Counted from the first letter of the stretch, positions 7,349-15,852 are shown. The stretch is 64,000 nt of DNA from Clostridiales bacterium (GCA_018333995.1 JAGXSG010000031.1:1-64000), one strand, 5' to 3'. Numbers and translations are program-made. Notes: generated by a model from the sequence alone, not told the origin.

Positions 7349-10138
7349 TCATGCGATAGCGGCGAGCACCGAGGCGCACCGGGCGCAAACCTCAGGAAAG
7401 ACACCGTCCGAGCCAAGCTCCCGGTGATTCCAGCACCTCGGACACTTCTGGCCCGCGGCACGCGTGATGACCACGTGAATAGGTGCGCCCTCCTCGGCTC
7501 CGATGATCTCGACATCAGAGACTATGAACATATCGGCAAGGGACCTCTCACCGCGGCCGCGGAGCACCTCGGCGTACGTTGGCGCCACAGAAAGCGCGAC
7601 TGACGCTTCCTGGCTCTTGCCAACAACCTTCGCGTTTCGCGCGTCTTCAAGCGCCTTGGTAACCGCGTCGCGAACCTCCAGCACTACTCCGTACGCGCTA
7701 CGCAAGCCAACGGCCTCATCGGCGGGGACCGTACGCACCGGCCAGCCGGCGAGGTGCACGCTCACCGACTCGCCCCGAAGCGCCTCAGGTGTGAAACGCC
7801 AGACCTCCTCAGCGGTAAACGCGAGAATCGGCGCGACGAGGCGCACGAGGTCTACAAGCACAGCCGCAAGAACCGTCTGTGCGCTGCGGCGCGAAGGTGA
7901 GTCACTACCGTCTGAGTAGAGGCGGTCCTTTATGACGTCAAGGTAGAAAGAGGAAAGATCGGTCACACAGTACCCGTGGACCGCATGGAAGACCTGGTGA
8001 AACCTCCAAGAATCGTACGCGACAGTAACCTTCGCAACGAGATCTGAGAGCGTGACGAGCGCGTACCGGTCGATCTCGGGCATATCCGCCCACTCAACCG
8101 TCATCTCAGGTTCGAAATCATACAGGTTAGACAGGAGGAACCTGAACGTGTTCCGGATGCGGCGATACGCCTCGCTCGTTCGATCGAGGATCTCCTCAGA
8201 AACCGAGATGTCCTGACCGTAATCGGCGGAGGAGGCCCAGAGGCGGATGATGTCGGCGCCGGACTTCGCGACCACGTCGAGTGGAGAAACCACGTTGCCA
8301 AGCGACTTAGACATTTTCCTGCCGTCGCCGTCGACGATGAACCCGTGCGTGAGCACCCGCTCGTAGGGAGGTGCGTCGTACGCCCCGACGCTCGTCAGCA
8401 ACGCTGATTGGAACCAGCCCCTGTGCTGATCGGAACCCTCAAGGTAAAGTTCAGCTGGACGGTGGAGTTCGGGGCGGACGTCGAGCACGCTCGTGTGGCT
8501 CACGCCGCTCTCCCACCACACGTCGACGATGTCGTCTTCGGGCACGAGCTTCGTGCCGCCGCAGCGTCCACAGACGGTGTTCTCGGGCAGGTATTCGGCT
8601 GGGTCCTTCACGAACCACGCGTCAGCGCCCTCGTTCTCGAAGAGCGCGATGACCGCGTCGAATGTCGCTTCGGTCGCGACCGTCTCGCCGCACGAGGCGC
8701 AGGTGAAGACGGGAATCGGCACACCCCACGCACGCTGGCGGCTGATGCACCAGTCGGGGCGGTCGGAAACCATCGCTGAGATGCGATTGACCGACCAGCC
8801 CGGAATCCACTCGACCTGCCCGATCGCCTCCATCGCGCCCTCGCGGAGTGGACGGACGCCCTCAGCGGCGCTGTCCATGCTCACGAACCACTGCTCGGTC
8901 GCGCGGAAGATGACCGGCTGCTTGCAGCGCCAGCAGTGCGGATAGCTGTGCTGGACCCTGGTCGCGGCGAGCAAGGCACCGCGCCCGGTGAGCCACTCGA
9001 TGATGCGCGGGTTGGCGTCGTGCACGCTCATGCCCTCGAACGGCCCGCCGCCCGGGTCGAACACGCCGTCGTCGTCGACGGGCATCGGCATCGGAAGCCC
9101 GTGGCGCACGCCCATGAGGTAGTCCTCGTCGCCGTGACCAGGCGCGGTGTGCACGGCGCCGGTGCCCGTCGACAGGTCGACGTGCTCGCCGGTGATGATG
9201 ACGCCCTCGACACCGTCGTGGATGGGCTGCGCGTACGTCGCGCCAGCAAGCTCCGAGCCCTTCACACGCGGCCCGACGACCTCCCACGAGCCCTCAACCC
9301 AGCCAGCCACCAGCGCGACGGCCTCGACGAGCTCCTCGGCAAGCACGTAGACGCGCCCCTCGCGCTTGACACCCACGTAGTCGGCACCCTCGGCGAGCGT
9401 GACCGCGACGTTTGCGGGAAGCGTCCACGGGGTCGTCGTCCAGATGAGCGCGCTCACGTCGCCCTCCGCGTCCCAAGGCGTGGCCGAGGTCATGCGGAAC
9501 GCGACGTAGATGGAGTTCGAGGTCACGTCGGCGTACTCGATCTCCGCCTCGGCAAGCGCAGTGTGGCAGCGGATGCACCAGTGGATGGGCTTGGAGCCCT
9601 TGTAGATCATGCCACGGTTGTACATCTCCTTGAAGATACGCACGTTGCCGGCCTCGTAGGTGGGGTTGAGCGTGAGGTACGGGTTCTCGAAATCGCCCAC
9701 CACACCAAGACGGCGGAACTCCTCGGCCTGTACGCCCACAAACTTCATCGCGTAGTCGCGACAGAGCTCGCGGAGCTTGGCCTGGGAGATCTTCGCCATC
9801 TTCTCGGGGCCAAGATTCTTCTCGACCTGGTGCTCTATGGGCTGGCCGTGGCAATCCCAGCCGGGAACGTACGGCGAGTAGTATCCGCGCATCGTCTTGT
9901 ACTTCACGATGAGGTCTTTGAACACCTTGTTAAACGCCGTCCCCATATGGATGTGACCGTTAGCGTACGGGGGACCGTCATGGAGGATAAATGGCTCGCC
10001 GTCCCGGTTGGCCGCGACTGCTCGGCCGTGAAGATCGATCTCGTCCCAAAATGCGATCCACTCCGGCTCCCTTTGAGCAAGGTTCGCCCGCATCGGAAAA
10101 CCGGTCACCGGCAGATTCATCGTCTGCTTGTAATCCAC
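7349..10138 (-). CDS. ileS: Isoleucyl-tRNA synthetase
   Basis: This class I synthetase charges tRNA-Ile. The HIGH-type motif is PPYANGHIHMG (about 56-66) and the KMSKS loop is at 608-612 (HGFIVDGDGRKMSKSLGN). The CP1 editing domain lies between them. The C terminus has a zinc finger with CPRC and CARC pairs, as in the bacterial IleS type. The open frame extends 60 codons further into divIVA, but GTG 10138 gives VDYKQTMNLPVTGFPMRANL, the family's normal N terminus, with GAGGAG seven bases upstream; that makes 929 residues. It follows divIVA by 52 bases, as in many Gram-positives. No T-box leader is visible. The central part has markedly stronger third-position G/C than either end. Confidence 0.97.
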   Translation of the reverse strand: MDYKQTMNLPVTGFPMRANLAQREPEWIAFWDEIDLHGRAVAANRDGEPFILHDGPPYANGHIHMGTAFNKVFKDLIVKYKTMRGYYSPYVPGWDCHGQPIEHQVEKNLGPEKMAKISQAKLRELCRDYAMKFVGVQAEEFRRLGVVGDFENPYLTLNPTYEAGNVRIFKEMYNRGMIYKGSKPIHWCIRCHTALAEAEIEYADVTSNSIYVAFRMTSATPWDAEGDVSALIWTTTPWTLPANVAVTLAEGADYVGVKREGRVYVLAEELVEAVALVAGWVEGSWEVVGPRVKGSELAGATYAQPIHDGVEGVIITGEHVDLSTGTGAVHTAPGHGDEDYLMGVRHGLPMPMPVDDDGVFDPGGGPFEGMSVHDANPRIIEWLTGRGALLAATRVQHSYPHCWRCKQPVIFRATEQWFVSMDSAAEGVRPLREGAMEAIGQVEWIPGWSVNRISAMVSDRPDWCISRQRAWGVPIPVFTCASCGETVATEATFDAVIALFENEGADAWFVKDPAEYLPENTVCGRCGGTKLVPEDDIVDVWWESGVSHTSVLDVRPELHRPAELYLEGSDQHRGWFQSALLTSVGAYDAPPYERVLTHGFIVDGDGRKMSKSLGNVVSPLDVVAKSGADIIRLWASSADYGQDISVSEEILDRTSEAYRRIRNTFRFLLSNLYDFEPEMTVEWADMPEIDRYALVTLSDLVAKVTVAYDSWRFHQVFHAVHGYCVTDLSSFYLDVIKDRLYSDGSDSPSRRSAQTVLAAVLVDLVRLVAPILAFTAEEVWRFTPEALRGESVSVHLAGWPVRTVPADEAVGLRSAYGVVLEVRDAVTKALEDARNAKVVGKSQEASVALSVAPTYAEVLRGRGERSLADMFIVSDVEIIGAEEGAPIHVVITRAAGQKCPRCWNHRELGSDGVFPEVCARCASVLAAIA

Positions 10139-10190
10139 TTCACTCCTCGTAGTGTTCAGAAATAGTCCGCACGGAGCGGTGGCGCCTCGC

Positions 10191-11009
10191 CTAGTCGATC
10201 TCCTCGATGTCGAGGTCATCTTCCCGCTCGCCGAGCGAATCGAACGACACCATAGGATACTCGCGCGGCTCGGCAAGTTCGAGATCGGGTGGCAAGTCGG
10301 GGCTCTTAGTCTCCCCAAGCATGACGCCGCTCACGAAACCGGGCGTCGCGGCTTCTGCGGCAACGGCGGCCGCGGCCGCGGCCGGCATGGCCATGGTAGC
10401 GCCAGGACGTTCGCGCTTCCCCATCTCGGGCGCTGCCGATGGCAACGGCTCCGGCATCACTGCGCCTCGTCCGTCGAACGCCGCCGTAGCGGAGTCTGAA
10501 ACGACCTCTACCGCCGAGATTACCCCCGCCTCGGTCACACCCGCGAGCACGCTGATGTCTTCTGGGAGCGTGATCTCGGTCACGCCCCTCAAGTGGGCCT
10601 CGAGCATGGCTGTGAATCGGCTCCGGAACTCCTCCTCGGCCTGTTTGATTCGCACGAGTTCACCGGCGACACTCTGCTTGCTCGTGAGTGCGTTGTGGAT
10701 TATCTCCTTGGCCTTGACCTCCGCGTCCTTCAGGATCGCATCGGCCTCCTCGCGCGCTTTGCCCACGATGTCCTCGGCGGAACGCTGAGCCGCGAGCATC
10801 GTGTTATGGAGAGTGCGCTCCATCTCCTGGTAGGTCTTGACCTTCTCAGTCGCTGCCTCGAGTCTCTCGCTCATGTCGATGTTCTCTTTGAAGAGGCGCT
10901 CGAACTCATCGGCGACTTGATCGAGAAAGCCGTCCACCTCCTCCTCACTGTAACCGCGGAGGGAGTGCCGGAACTCCTTGTGATGGATATCAAGCGGTGT
11001 GAGCTTCAT
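10191..11009 (-). CDS. divIVA: DivIVA/Wag31 polar growth and division scaffold
   Basis: Predicted 272 residues. The N terminus (MKLTPLDIHHKEFRHSLRGYSEEEVDGFLDQV) is the DivIVA membrane-curvature-binding crossed-loop domain, followed by a first coiled coil. A second coiled coil (about 60-155) contains the actinobacterial-type AxxxAxxI heptads. The last third is low-complexity, with an alanine-rich stretch near 205-220 and an acidic end (DLDIEEID). DivIVA recruits cell-wall synthesis to poles or septa. It lies in the usual place, downstream of sepF and yggT and before ileS. The ATG at 11009 follows GGAAGG. The acidic C-terminal tail is lineage-specific and its role is unknown. Confidence 0.95.
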   Translation of the reverse strand: MKLTPLDIHHKEFRHSLRGYSEEEVDGFLDQVADEFERLFKENIDMSERLEAATEKVKTYQEMERTLHNTMLAAQRSAEDIVGKAREEADAILKDAEVKAKEIIHNALTSKQSVAGELVRIKQAEEEFRSRFTAMLEAHLRGVTEITLPEDISVLAGVTEAGVISAVEVVSDSATAAFDGRGAVMPEPLPSAAPEMGKRERPGATMAMPAAAAAAVAAEAATPGFVSGVMLGETKSPDLPPDLELAEPREYPMVSFDSLGEREDDLDIEEID

Positions 11010-11024
11010 CTGGGGCGCCCCTTC

Positions 11025-11297
11025 CTACAGGCCGAGCGTTTGCACGAGCCGGACAAGCACAGGCTGGATCAGATAGCGCAAGACGACGAGCGCTATGAGT
11101 GGTGAGAAGTCGATCGGACCCGCAGCCGGGACGATCCTGCGAAATATCCCAATGTAGGGCTCGGCGAGCGAACCGATCACGCGGTAGATGTCGGCGAACA
11201 CGCCATCGCGGATCGGAAACCACGACATGATGACGTAGATGAAGATCAGCAGTGAGTAGAAATCAAGAACGCTGCTAACAATGGACGCGAGATTCAC
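11025..11297 (-). CDS. yggT: YggT-family membrane protein
   Basis: This 90-residue protein has two hydrophobic segments: one near the N terminus containing the family motif FYSLLIFIYVIMSWFP, and one near the C terminus (LIALVVLRYLIQPVLVRLV). The loop has EPYIGIFRRIVP, also diagnostic of YggT/YlmG. The family's biochemical role is unsettled; links to division-site organisation, osmotic stress and protein insertion have been proposed. The GTG start overlaps the proC stop by four bases (GTGA), so it should be coupled to proC, and it precedes divIVA by 15 bases. Its genomic place next to sepF and divIVA supports a role around the division machinery. Confidence 0.9.
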   Translation of the reverse strand: MNLASIVSSVLDFYSLLIFIYVIMSWFPIRDGVFADIYRVIGSLAEPYIGIFRRIVPAAGPIDFSPLIALVVLRYLIQPVLVRLVQTLGL

Positions 11298-12124
11298 GTG
11301 CCCAGCTCCTTTGCGCGCACGACCGCGGCGGTGACGGCGGCTAAGACCGCGCTCCGTACCCCGCCCGATTCGAGCGCCTCGATGCCTGCAATGGTGGTGC
11401 CGCCCGGACTAGCCACCCCGTCTATCACCTGTTCAGGTTGTTGTCCGGTCGTTTCGATGAGCGCGGCGGTGCCGGCGACAGTCTTTAGCGCGAGCCGTCT
11501 GGCGACTTTAGCGGGCAATCCGTGATGTATGCCTGCCCTCGCGAGCGCGTCGATGAAGAGCGCCACGTACGCCGGTCCCGAACCAGAAAGCGCGGTGGCC
11601 GCGTCTTGATGGCGCTCATCGAGCACGACGGCGTCACCAAGCGACGAGAAGACCTCACACACCAAGCCGACTTGCTCAGGGCGTGCGCTGGAACCGCCGC
11701 TCACAACGCTCATGCCCTTGCCCACGATCGCGGGGGTGTTGGGCATGACCCGGACCACGGCCGTTCCGGGTGGCAGCAACATCTCAAGGCGCGCGCAGGA
11801 AACACCCGCGGCGATCGACACGACAAGCGCATCAGTGATGTGCGAGGCGAGCCCGGCAACAACCTCACCGATGACCTGAGGCTTGACCGCCAAGATGATG
11901 AGCTGCGCCCGGGAAAGCGTGGTGTTCGCCTCGGCCATACACACAACGCCGAGGGTGGACTCCAGGATCTCTCGGCGCGCCGCGTCCGGCTCAACCACCA
12001 TCACCTCAGCGGGGACGTAAAACCCCGCGCCGATGAAACCGGCAACGATCGCCTCGCCCATCCGTCCGCCGCCAACCACGATGAGAGGGATGCTGGTGTC
12101 GGTGCTCTTGGCCACCTGGGTCAC
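11294..12124 (-). CDS. proC: Pyrroline-5-carboxylate reductase
   Basis: ProC makes the last step of proline synthesis, reducing pyrroline-5-carboxylate with NAD(P)H. The 276-residue protein has an N-terminal Rossmann fold with VVGGGRMGEAI (about 17-27), then AVKPQ, VRVMPNTPAIVG and the substrate/dimer motif ALSGSGPAYV, ending in the all-helical dimerisation domain with VASPGGTTIAGI. Its GTG start overlaps the sepF stop (GTGA). A proC gene between sepF and yggT is a common arrangement in Gram-positives, with no known mechanistic link to division. Length and motifs are complete. Confidence 0.95.
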   Translation of the reverse strand: MTQVAKSTDTSIPLIVVGGGRMGEAIVAGFIGAGFYVPAEVMVVEPDAARREILESTLGVVCMAEANTTLSRAQLIILAVKPQVIGEVVAGLASHITDALVVSIAAGVSCARLEMLLPPGTAVVRVMPNTPAIVGKGMSVVSGGSSARPEQVGLVCEVFSSLGDAVVLDERHQDAATALSGSGPAYVALFIDALARAGIHHGLPAKVARRLALKTVAGTAALIETTGQQPEQVIDGVASPGGTTIAGIEALESGGVRSAVLAAVTAAVVRAKELGT

Positions 12125-12672
12125 TCCATCGTGAACAGGCCAGTGTCGCGCAACCGGCGCCTGTCCTCGGCGGAGACATCGACGTTGGCTGGCGTGAGCA
12201 TGAAGACCTTGTCGGAGACCTTCTGCAATCCTCCGTCGAGTCCGTACGTGAGTCCGCTCGCAAAATCGAGTACGCGCTTTGCCAGATCGGGCTTGGTCGC
12301 CGACATGTTCATTATCACAGGCGTGCCTGACTTGAACTTATCTGCGATTGCCTGCGCTTCAGTGAAGCTCTTCGGCTCCACAATCGCCATCTTGAGCTGA
12401 GGCCTCATCGCCGAGACCTCGCCTCCAGCAGGAACGCTTCGCAGCGGTGTTGCGTCACGTGCACGGCCGATGTCCGGCTCGCGCGAGAGTCGCTTGACCG
12501 ACGTGGAAGCGGGCGTCGCGTACGGGGAGCTGTAACCGTCCCGTCCGTAGGATGCGTCCGAGCGCCGCGGCTCGTCGGTTTCGCCATCGTAGTCATCGTT
12601 CTCGTCGTCGTACTCCTCGTCCCAGTCGTCCTCGAGACCGAGGCGTACCTTGATGCGTTGCCACAGGCCCAC
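12121..12672 (-). CDS. sepF: SepF, membrane anchor and organiser of FtsZ
   Basis: This 183-residue protein begins with a short amphipathic helix (MGLWQRIKVRLGL) expected to bind the membrane. A charged, Asp/Glu/Arg-rich linker of about 75 residues follows, then the SepF fold (about 95-172), including PVIMNMSATKPDLAKRVLDFASGLTYGLDGGLQKV and FMLTPANV. SepF polymerises and ties FtsZ to the membrane. Because no ftsA lies beside ftsZ here, SepF is the likely main anchor, as in other actinobacteria. GTG 12672 has AAGGAG seven bases upstream. A small hairpin (12709-12726) lies in the short gap after yggS. Confidence 0.95.
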   Translation of the reverse strand: MGLWQRIKVRLGLEDDWDEEYDDENDDYDGETDEPRRSDASYGRDGYSSPYATPASTSVKRLSREPDIGRARDATPLRSVPAGGEVSAMRPQLKMAIVEPKSFTEAQAIADKFKSGTPVIMNMSATKPDLAKRVLDFASGLTYGLDGGLQKVSDKVFMLTPANVDVSAEDRRRLRDTGLFTME

Positions 12673-12736
12673 GTCGCATCTCCTTGCCTGCCGAAACGTG
12701 CATGACAGCGCACCGCAACGGGTGCGTGCGACTCAG

Positions 12737-13414
12737 CTATCGGCCGAAGATCGCACTCCCGACGCGCACAATTGTCGCGCCCTCTTCCACCGCCACACGG
12801 AAGTCGCCCGACATGCCCATCGAAAGCTCATCTAACTCTACCCCATCGAGCCGCGTCGCGTGTAGAGAATCGCGCAGTTCGCGCAGTTCGCGAAAGACCC
12901 AGCGAACGTCCTCGGCCCGGCCGAGCGGCGCCATCGTCATCAACCCGCGCACCTCGATGAAGTCCATGCGGGAAGCCTCGGCGAGCGCCTCATGCACGTC
13001 GCAAGGGTCAAACCCGTGCTTTGAATCCTCGCCTGAGACGTTGACTTGCAGCAACACCGGCTGGACCACCCCCGCTTCAGCCGCGCGCCGGTCTATCGTC
13101 TCGAGCAACCGGTACGAATCGACCGAGTGGATGAGCGACGCACGCCCGACGATGTCTTTGACCTTGTTCGTCTGAAGTGTTCCGATGAAGTGCCAGCGCA
13201 CGTCCGGAAAGAGTCCTCGCTTGCCGAGAAACTCCTGCACACGGTTCTCGCCAAAATCGGCCACTCCCGCGGAGACCGCCTCACGGATCTCTTGCACGCC
13301 TACGGTCTTGGTAACCGCAACAATGGTGATTCCGCTCGGATCACGTCCACTCGCGTCCGCGGCGTCCGCGATGTGTCTGCGAACAGCCTCGTATCGAGCC
13401 GCAACGAAACCCAT
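12737..13414 (-). CDS. yggS: YggS/PROSC-type PLP-binding homeostasis protein
   Basis: The 225-residue protein has the alanine-racemase-like TIM barrel fold without the racemase C-terminal domain. The PLP lysine lies in ITIVAVTKTV (about residue 36). Other family signatures are FGENRVQEFLGK, WHFIGTLQTNKVKDI and, near the end, LSMGMSGDFRVAVEEGATIVRVGSAIFG. It has no known turnover reaction; the family buffers pyridoxal phosphate and keeps amino-acid pools balanced. It follows phoU by three bases and precedes sepF. The yfiH-yggS-sepF run is conserved widely, and here phoU interrupts it. Confidence 0.94.
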   Translation of the reverse strand: MGFVAARYEAVRRHIADAADASGRDPSGITIVAVTKTVGVQEIREAVSAGVADFGENRVQEFLGKRGLFPDVRWHFIGTLQTNKVKDIVGRASLIHSVDSYRLLETIDRRAAEAGVVQPVLLQVNVSGEDSKHGFDPCDVHEALAEASRMDFIEVRGLMTMAPLGRAEDVRWVFRELRELRDSLHATRLDGVELDELSMGMSGDFRVAVEEGATIVRVGSAIFGR

Positions 13415-13417
13415 GGA

Positions 13418-14086
13418 TCAGTCGGTCTCTTCGTCGATGGGTTGAAGCGCGTCGAAATCGCCCGTGATGAGATAGGCGATCCGCTCGCCGATATCGACGG
13501 CATTGTCAGCGATGCGCTCAAGATACCGGCTCGCGAGCACCATCGAAGACGCCCACTCAATATCCTCCTCGTCGTGCAGACGGGCGAGTTCGCGGAAGAA
13601 CTGCTTGTAGAGGTGATCGATGGGCTCGTCGAGATCTTGCAGCTTGCGTGCGAGTTCGAGGTCGTTCGTCTCGAGCGCCTCGCACGTCGCCTCGAGCACC
13701 CGGTAGACAAGATTTCCCTGCGCCTGGATGAGGTCGTACAGAGTCTGGGGGCCTCTGCGCCCTGCGGTCCGCTTGGCGGCTCTCGCAATGTTGACAGCAA
13801 GATCGGCCATTCGCTCAAGGTGAAGAGCGATATAGGTGAGTGAGTGCAATAGCCGCAAGTCGCGAGCTACCGGAAACTGGGTGGCTATGACTTCGAGAGC
13901 ACGTTCCTCCACAGACTGGGTGCGACGATCGATCTCCTCATCACCATCAACAACGGACTGCGCAAGATCCACATCACCCGTCACGAGTGAGCTCACCGAG
14001 TCGCGCGTGCGAGCGGTCACGGCACGTCCGATGGACAACACCTCGATCTTGAGATCTTTCAGTTCCTGCCTGAACTGCTCACGCAT
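13418..14086 (-). CDS. phoU: PhoU phosphate-signalling protein
   Basis: This 222-residue protein has two PhoU helical-bundle repeats (about 17-105 and 118-208) with the acidic metal-site stretches DEEIDRRTQSVEE and RYLERIADNAVDIGE. PhoU usually represses the Pho regulon through the PstSCAB transporter and a PhoR-type kinase. None of those partners is nearby. Instead the gene sits between yfiH and yggS inside a conserved division-linked run. Its own upstream gap of 169 bases has a TATACT -10 candidate and an imperfect direct repeat, so it may begin a transcription unit that carries yggS and sepF. GAGGAG lies 12 bases before the ATG, a long spacing. Confidence 0.93.
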   Translation of the reverse strand: MREQFRQELKDLKIEVLSIGRAVTARTRDSVSSLVTGDVDLAQSVVDGDEEIDRRTQSVEERALEVIATQFPVARDLRLLHSLTYIALHLERMADLAVNIARAAKRTAGRRGPQTLYDLIQAQGNLVYRVLEATCEALETNDLELARKLQDLDEPIDHLYKQFFRELARLHDEEDIEWASSMVLASRYLERIADNAVDIGERIAYLITGDFDALQPIDEETD

Positions 14087-14145
14087 CGCGACGAGTCAAC
14101 TCCTCACGGTTATCGGATTGGTCACTTTACTGCCGAATCTGACCC

Positions 14146-14174
14146 AGTATAGCGCTCAAGCAGCGCCAAATGAC
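14146..14174 (-). promoter_or_regulatory. Candidate phoU promoter
   Basis: On the minus strand TATACT (14146-14151) lies 60 bases before the phoU ATG, with a weak GTCATT -35 at 17 bases. Upstream, 14188-14206 holds an imperfect direct repeat of GGTT that might bind an activator. This is a pattern match only. Confidence 0.35.
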
Positions 14175-14255
14175 TCACGAAACACCGGGTTCACGAAGGT
14201 TTAACCATATCCGCGGCCATTCGTACGCGCTGCTGCTACGCAACTCCTTCGACGA

Positions 14256-15098
14256 TCACCCTTGATTCAATATCGCGAGCGCCCCATGTCGCCCCGTCGT
14301 TTCCGCGGCCCGGTACGAAAAAAACCGGGCCGGATGATGTTGCGTACACACGCCAACTCCTGAGATACACGAATCCTCGACACCGGCCGCCGTGAGACTC
14401 TCATTGACTGCGGCTCCCAAGTCGAGCCTCGTGCCATGTCCGATCTCTGACACGAAACACGCTCGGAAGCGTGCCCGCAGCGGTTCATCAACCTCGTAGC
14501 AACATCCTCCAATGTGCGGGCCGATGTAGGCGAGAAGATCGGACGTCTCACACCCGGCTTTTGCCGCGAGCAAAACGGCCGTCCGGCCGGACAAGAGCTC
14601 CAGTGTCCCCTTCCACCCCGCGTGCACGACCGCGACCATAGGCACGCGCTTGCGCGCGACCAAGATCACCGGCACACAATCGGCGTACATCATGAGAAGC
14701 GGCGTATCCGGGACGTGCGTGATGATCGCATCCGTCGCCGAGAAGGGCGGCGTGCCCGCTGACGCGCGCGCACCGGTTCCCGCGTCGCTCGGCTGGGCGT
14801 GGGCGATGACGGAGCCGTGCACCTGCTGGGCGGTCACCACACGATCCGCAAACCCCGCGCACCCAAGCGCGTCTAGCAGGCGCACCCTGTTAGCGTCGAC
14901 CGCAAGCGGATCGTCGCCTACGTGTGCCGCGAGATTGAGGGAGGCGTATGGCGGTTTGCTCACCCCTCCTGTTCGCTCGCTAAACGCGACAACGATACCG
15001 TCCGACTCCCGCAACGCCACATCCGTGTACAAGACCAGGCCGTCTCGTTCGATCCGCTCAAGCGAGGGCGCAAGGCGTGTGCCGTCATGAGGCGTCAC
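14256..15098 (-). CDS. yfiH: YfiH/PgeF-family multicopper-fold protein
   Basis: Members of this family are described as polyphenol oxidases, as purine nucleoside phosphorylase/deaminase-like enzymes (FAMIN relatives), and as the E. coli peptidoglycan editing factor PgeF. The 280-residue protein has FSERTGGVS, YASLNLAAHVGDD, QQVHG, the DAIIT.. PLLMMYADCVPV core, VHAGWKG and IGPHIGGCCYEV. These supply the Cys/His metal-site residues. The frame starts at a TTG (15104), but GTG 15098 is seven bases after AGGAGG and is the better start. Downstream gap leads to phoU. A link to wall building is suggested by the neighbourhood only. Confidence 0.9.
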   Translation of the reverse strand: MTPHDGTRLAPSLERIERDGLVLYTDVALRESDGIVVAFSERTGGVSKPPYASLNLAAHVGDDPLAVDANRVRLLDALGCAGFADRVVTAQQVHGSVIAHAQPSDAGTGARASAGTPPFSATDAIITHVPDTPLLMMYADCVPVILVARKRVPMVAVVHAGWKGTLELLSGRTAVLLAAKAGCETSDLLAYIGPHIGGCCYEVDEPLRARFRACFVSEIGHGTRLDLGAAVNESLTAAGVEDSCISGVGVCTQHHPARFFSYRAAETTGRHGALAILNQG

Positions 15099-15180
15099 AG
15101 TCAAACCTCCTCGGTGAAGTCGGGGTGAGCGCGGAATCCTCGGAAAGAAATGGTAGATGCGACCAGTTTAGGGCACACTC

Positions 15181-15186
15181 ATTGTA
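15181..15186 (-). promoter_or_regulatory. Candidate yfiH -10 element
   Basis: TACAAT on the minus strand within GGCTACAATGAG, 82 bases before the yfiH start. The preceding -35 is weak. The same CGGCTACAAT string occurs upstream of murJ at 43873, which modestly supports both. Confidence 0.3.
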
Positions 15187-15240
15187 GCCGAGCCGCCCCA
15201 TGACTCGGATCATTTCGACTGCTCTGGGAGGGGGTGAACA

Positions 15241-15744
15241 ATGAAGCGGTCGTCTATCACCGCGGCTGTGGTCGTCTTCGCAGGCACCCTAGCCGCCTCC
15301 CCGGCCCTCGCACAGGACTACTACGACGACCCGTTCGGACCGATGTTCGGCGGGTTGTTCCTGTTGTGCTGGGGCAGCATGCTGCTCATCGGTCTCACAC
15401 TGTTCGCTTTTAACGTATGGATGTTCATCGACGCGCTTTCGCGGAACGAGTACGAGTACCCTGGATCAACAGGTAGCAGCAAGACTCTTTGGGTGGTCTT
15501 GCTCGGGATCGGCTTTCTCGTCGGCTTTGGCTGGATAGTAGCCGCGGTCTACTTCTTCACGGTATATCGCAAGATCAAGCGCGGTTCCCTGGCGCCTCCG
15601 GTCGGTGGACCGCACCCCCAGGCTTATACTCCAGCCGCGCCACCTGCACCACCTGCACCGCCCGCGCCACCTGCACCACCCGAGCCGCCTGTTCCACCCG
15701 CTCCACCCGCTCCGCCCGAGCCGCCACCCAAGGACTCGGCGTAA
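15241..15744 (+). CDS. Small secreted-type membrane protein with proline-rich tail (PLDc_N-like)
   Basis: This 167-residue plus-strand gene starts eight bases after GGGAGG. An N-terminal signal sequence ends in SPALAQD (cut expected near 25). Two membrane helices follow (about 37-62 and 80-107), with FNVWMFIDALSRNEY between and VYFFTVYRKIKRG after. That pattern resembles the phospholipase D nuclease N-terminal helix-pair domain (PLDc_N), which has no catalytic activity by itself. The last 45 residues are PPAP/PPEP repeats that could cross or bind the wall. It is inserted against the flow of the operons, between ftsZ and yfiH. No function is known; a cell-envelope role is inferred. Confidence 0.8.
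   Translation: MKRSSITAAVVVFAGTLAASPALAQDYYDDPFGPMFGGLFLLCWGSMLLIGLTLFAFNVWMFIDALSRNEYEYPGSTGSSKTLWVVLLGIGFLVGFGWIVAAVYFFTVYRKIKRGSLAPPVGGPHPQAYTPAAPPAPPAPPAPPAPPEPPVPPAPPAPPEPPPKDSA
15627..15735 (+). repeat. Proline-codon tandem repeat
   Basis: Short imperfect tandem units of about 9-12 bases (variants of gcgccacctgcacca) encode the PPAP/PPEP tail of the membrane protein. Slippage here could change tail length. Confidence 0.7.
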
Positions 15745-15818
15745 GAGCAATCCGCACCGTCGAAAGGGAGGCCCGCCGAAACGCAGACGGGTCTCCTTTG
15801 ATTTCGCCGGACACGTAA

Positions 15819-15839
15819 GACCCCGGAAGCCACGGGGTC
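15819..15839. terminator. Hairpin in the convergent gap before ftsZ
   Basis: GACCCCG and CGGGGTC form a perfect seven-base stem with a seven-base loop, between the convergent stops at 15744 and 15890. T-runs are short on both sides, so it is at best a weak bidirectional terminator. Confidence 0.45.
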
Positions 15840-15852
15840 TCACCGCCGTGAC

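Noticed and set aside
8936-10165. 409-codon open frame on the plus strand
   Set aside because: It lies opposite ileS, has no ribosome site and arises from strong third-position G/C in the real gene.
10139-10190. T-box riboswitch before ileS
   Set aside because: Only 52 bases separate divIVA and ileS, and no T-box consensus or antiterminator stem is seen.
15627-15735. Short tandem repeats as a possible CRISPR array
   Set aside because: Units are 9-12 bases, lack unique spacers, and encode proline codons in frame.
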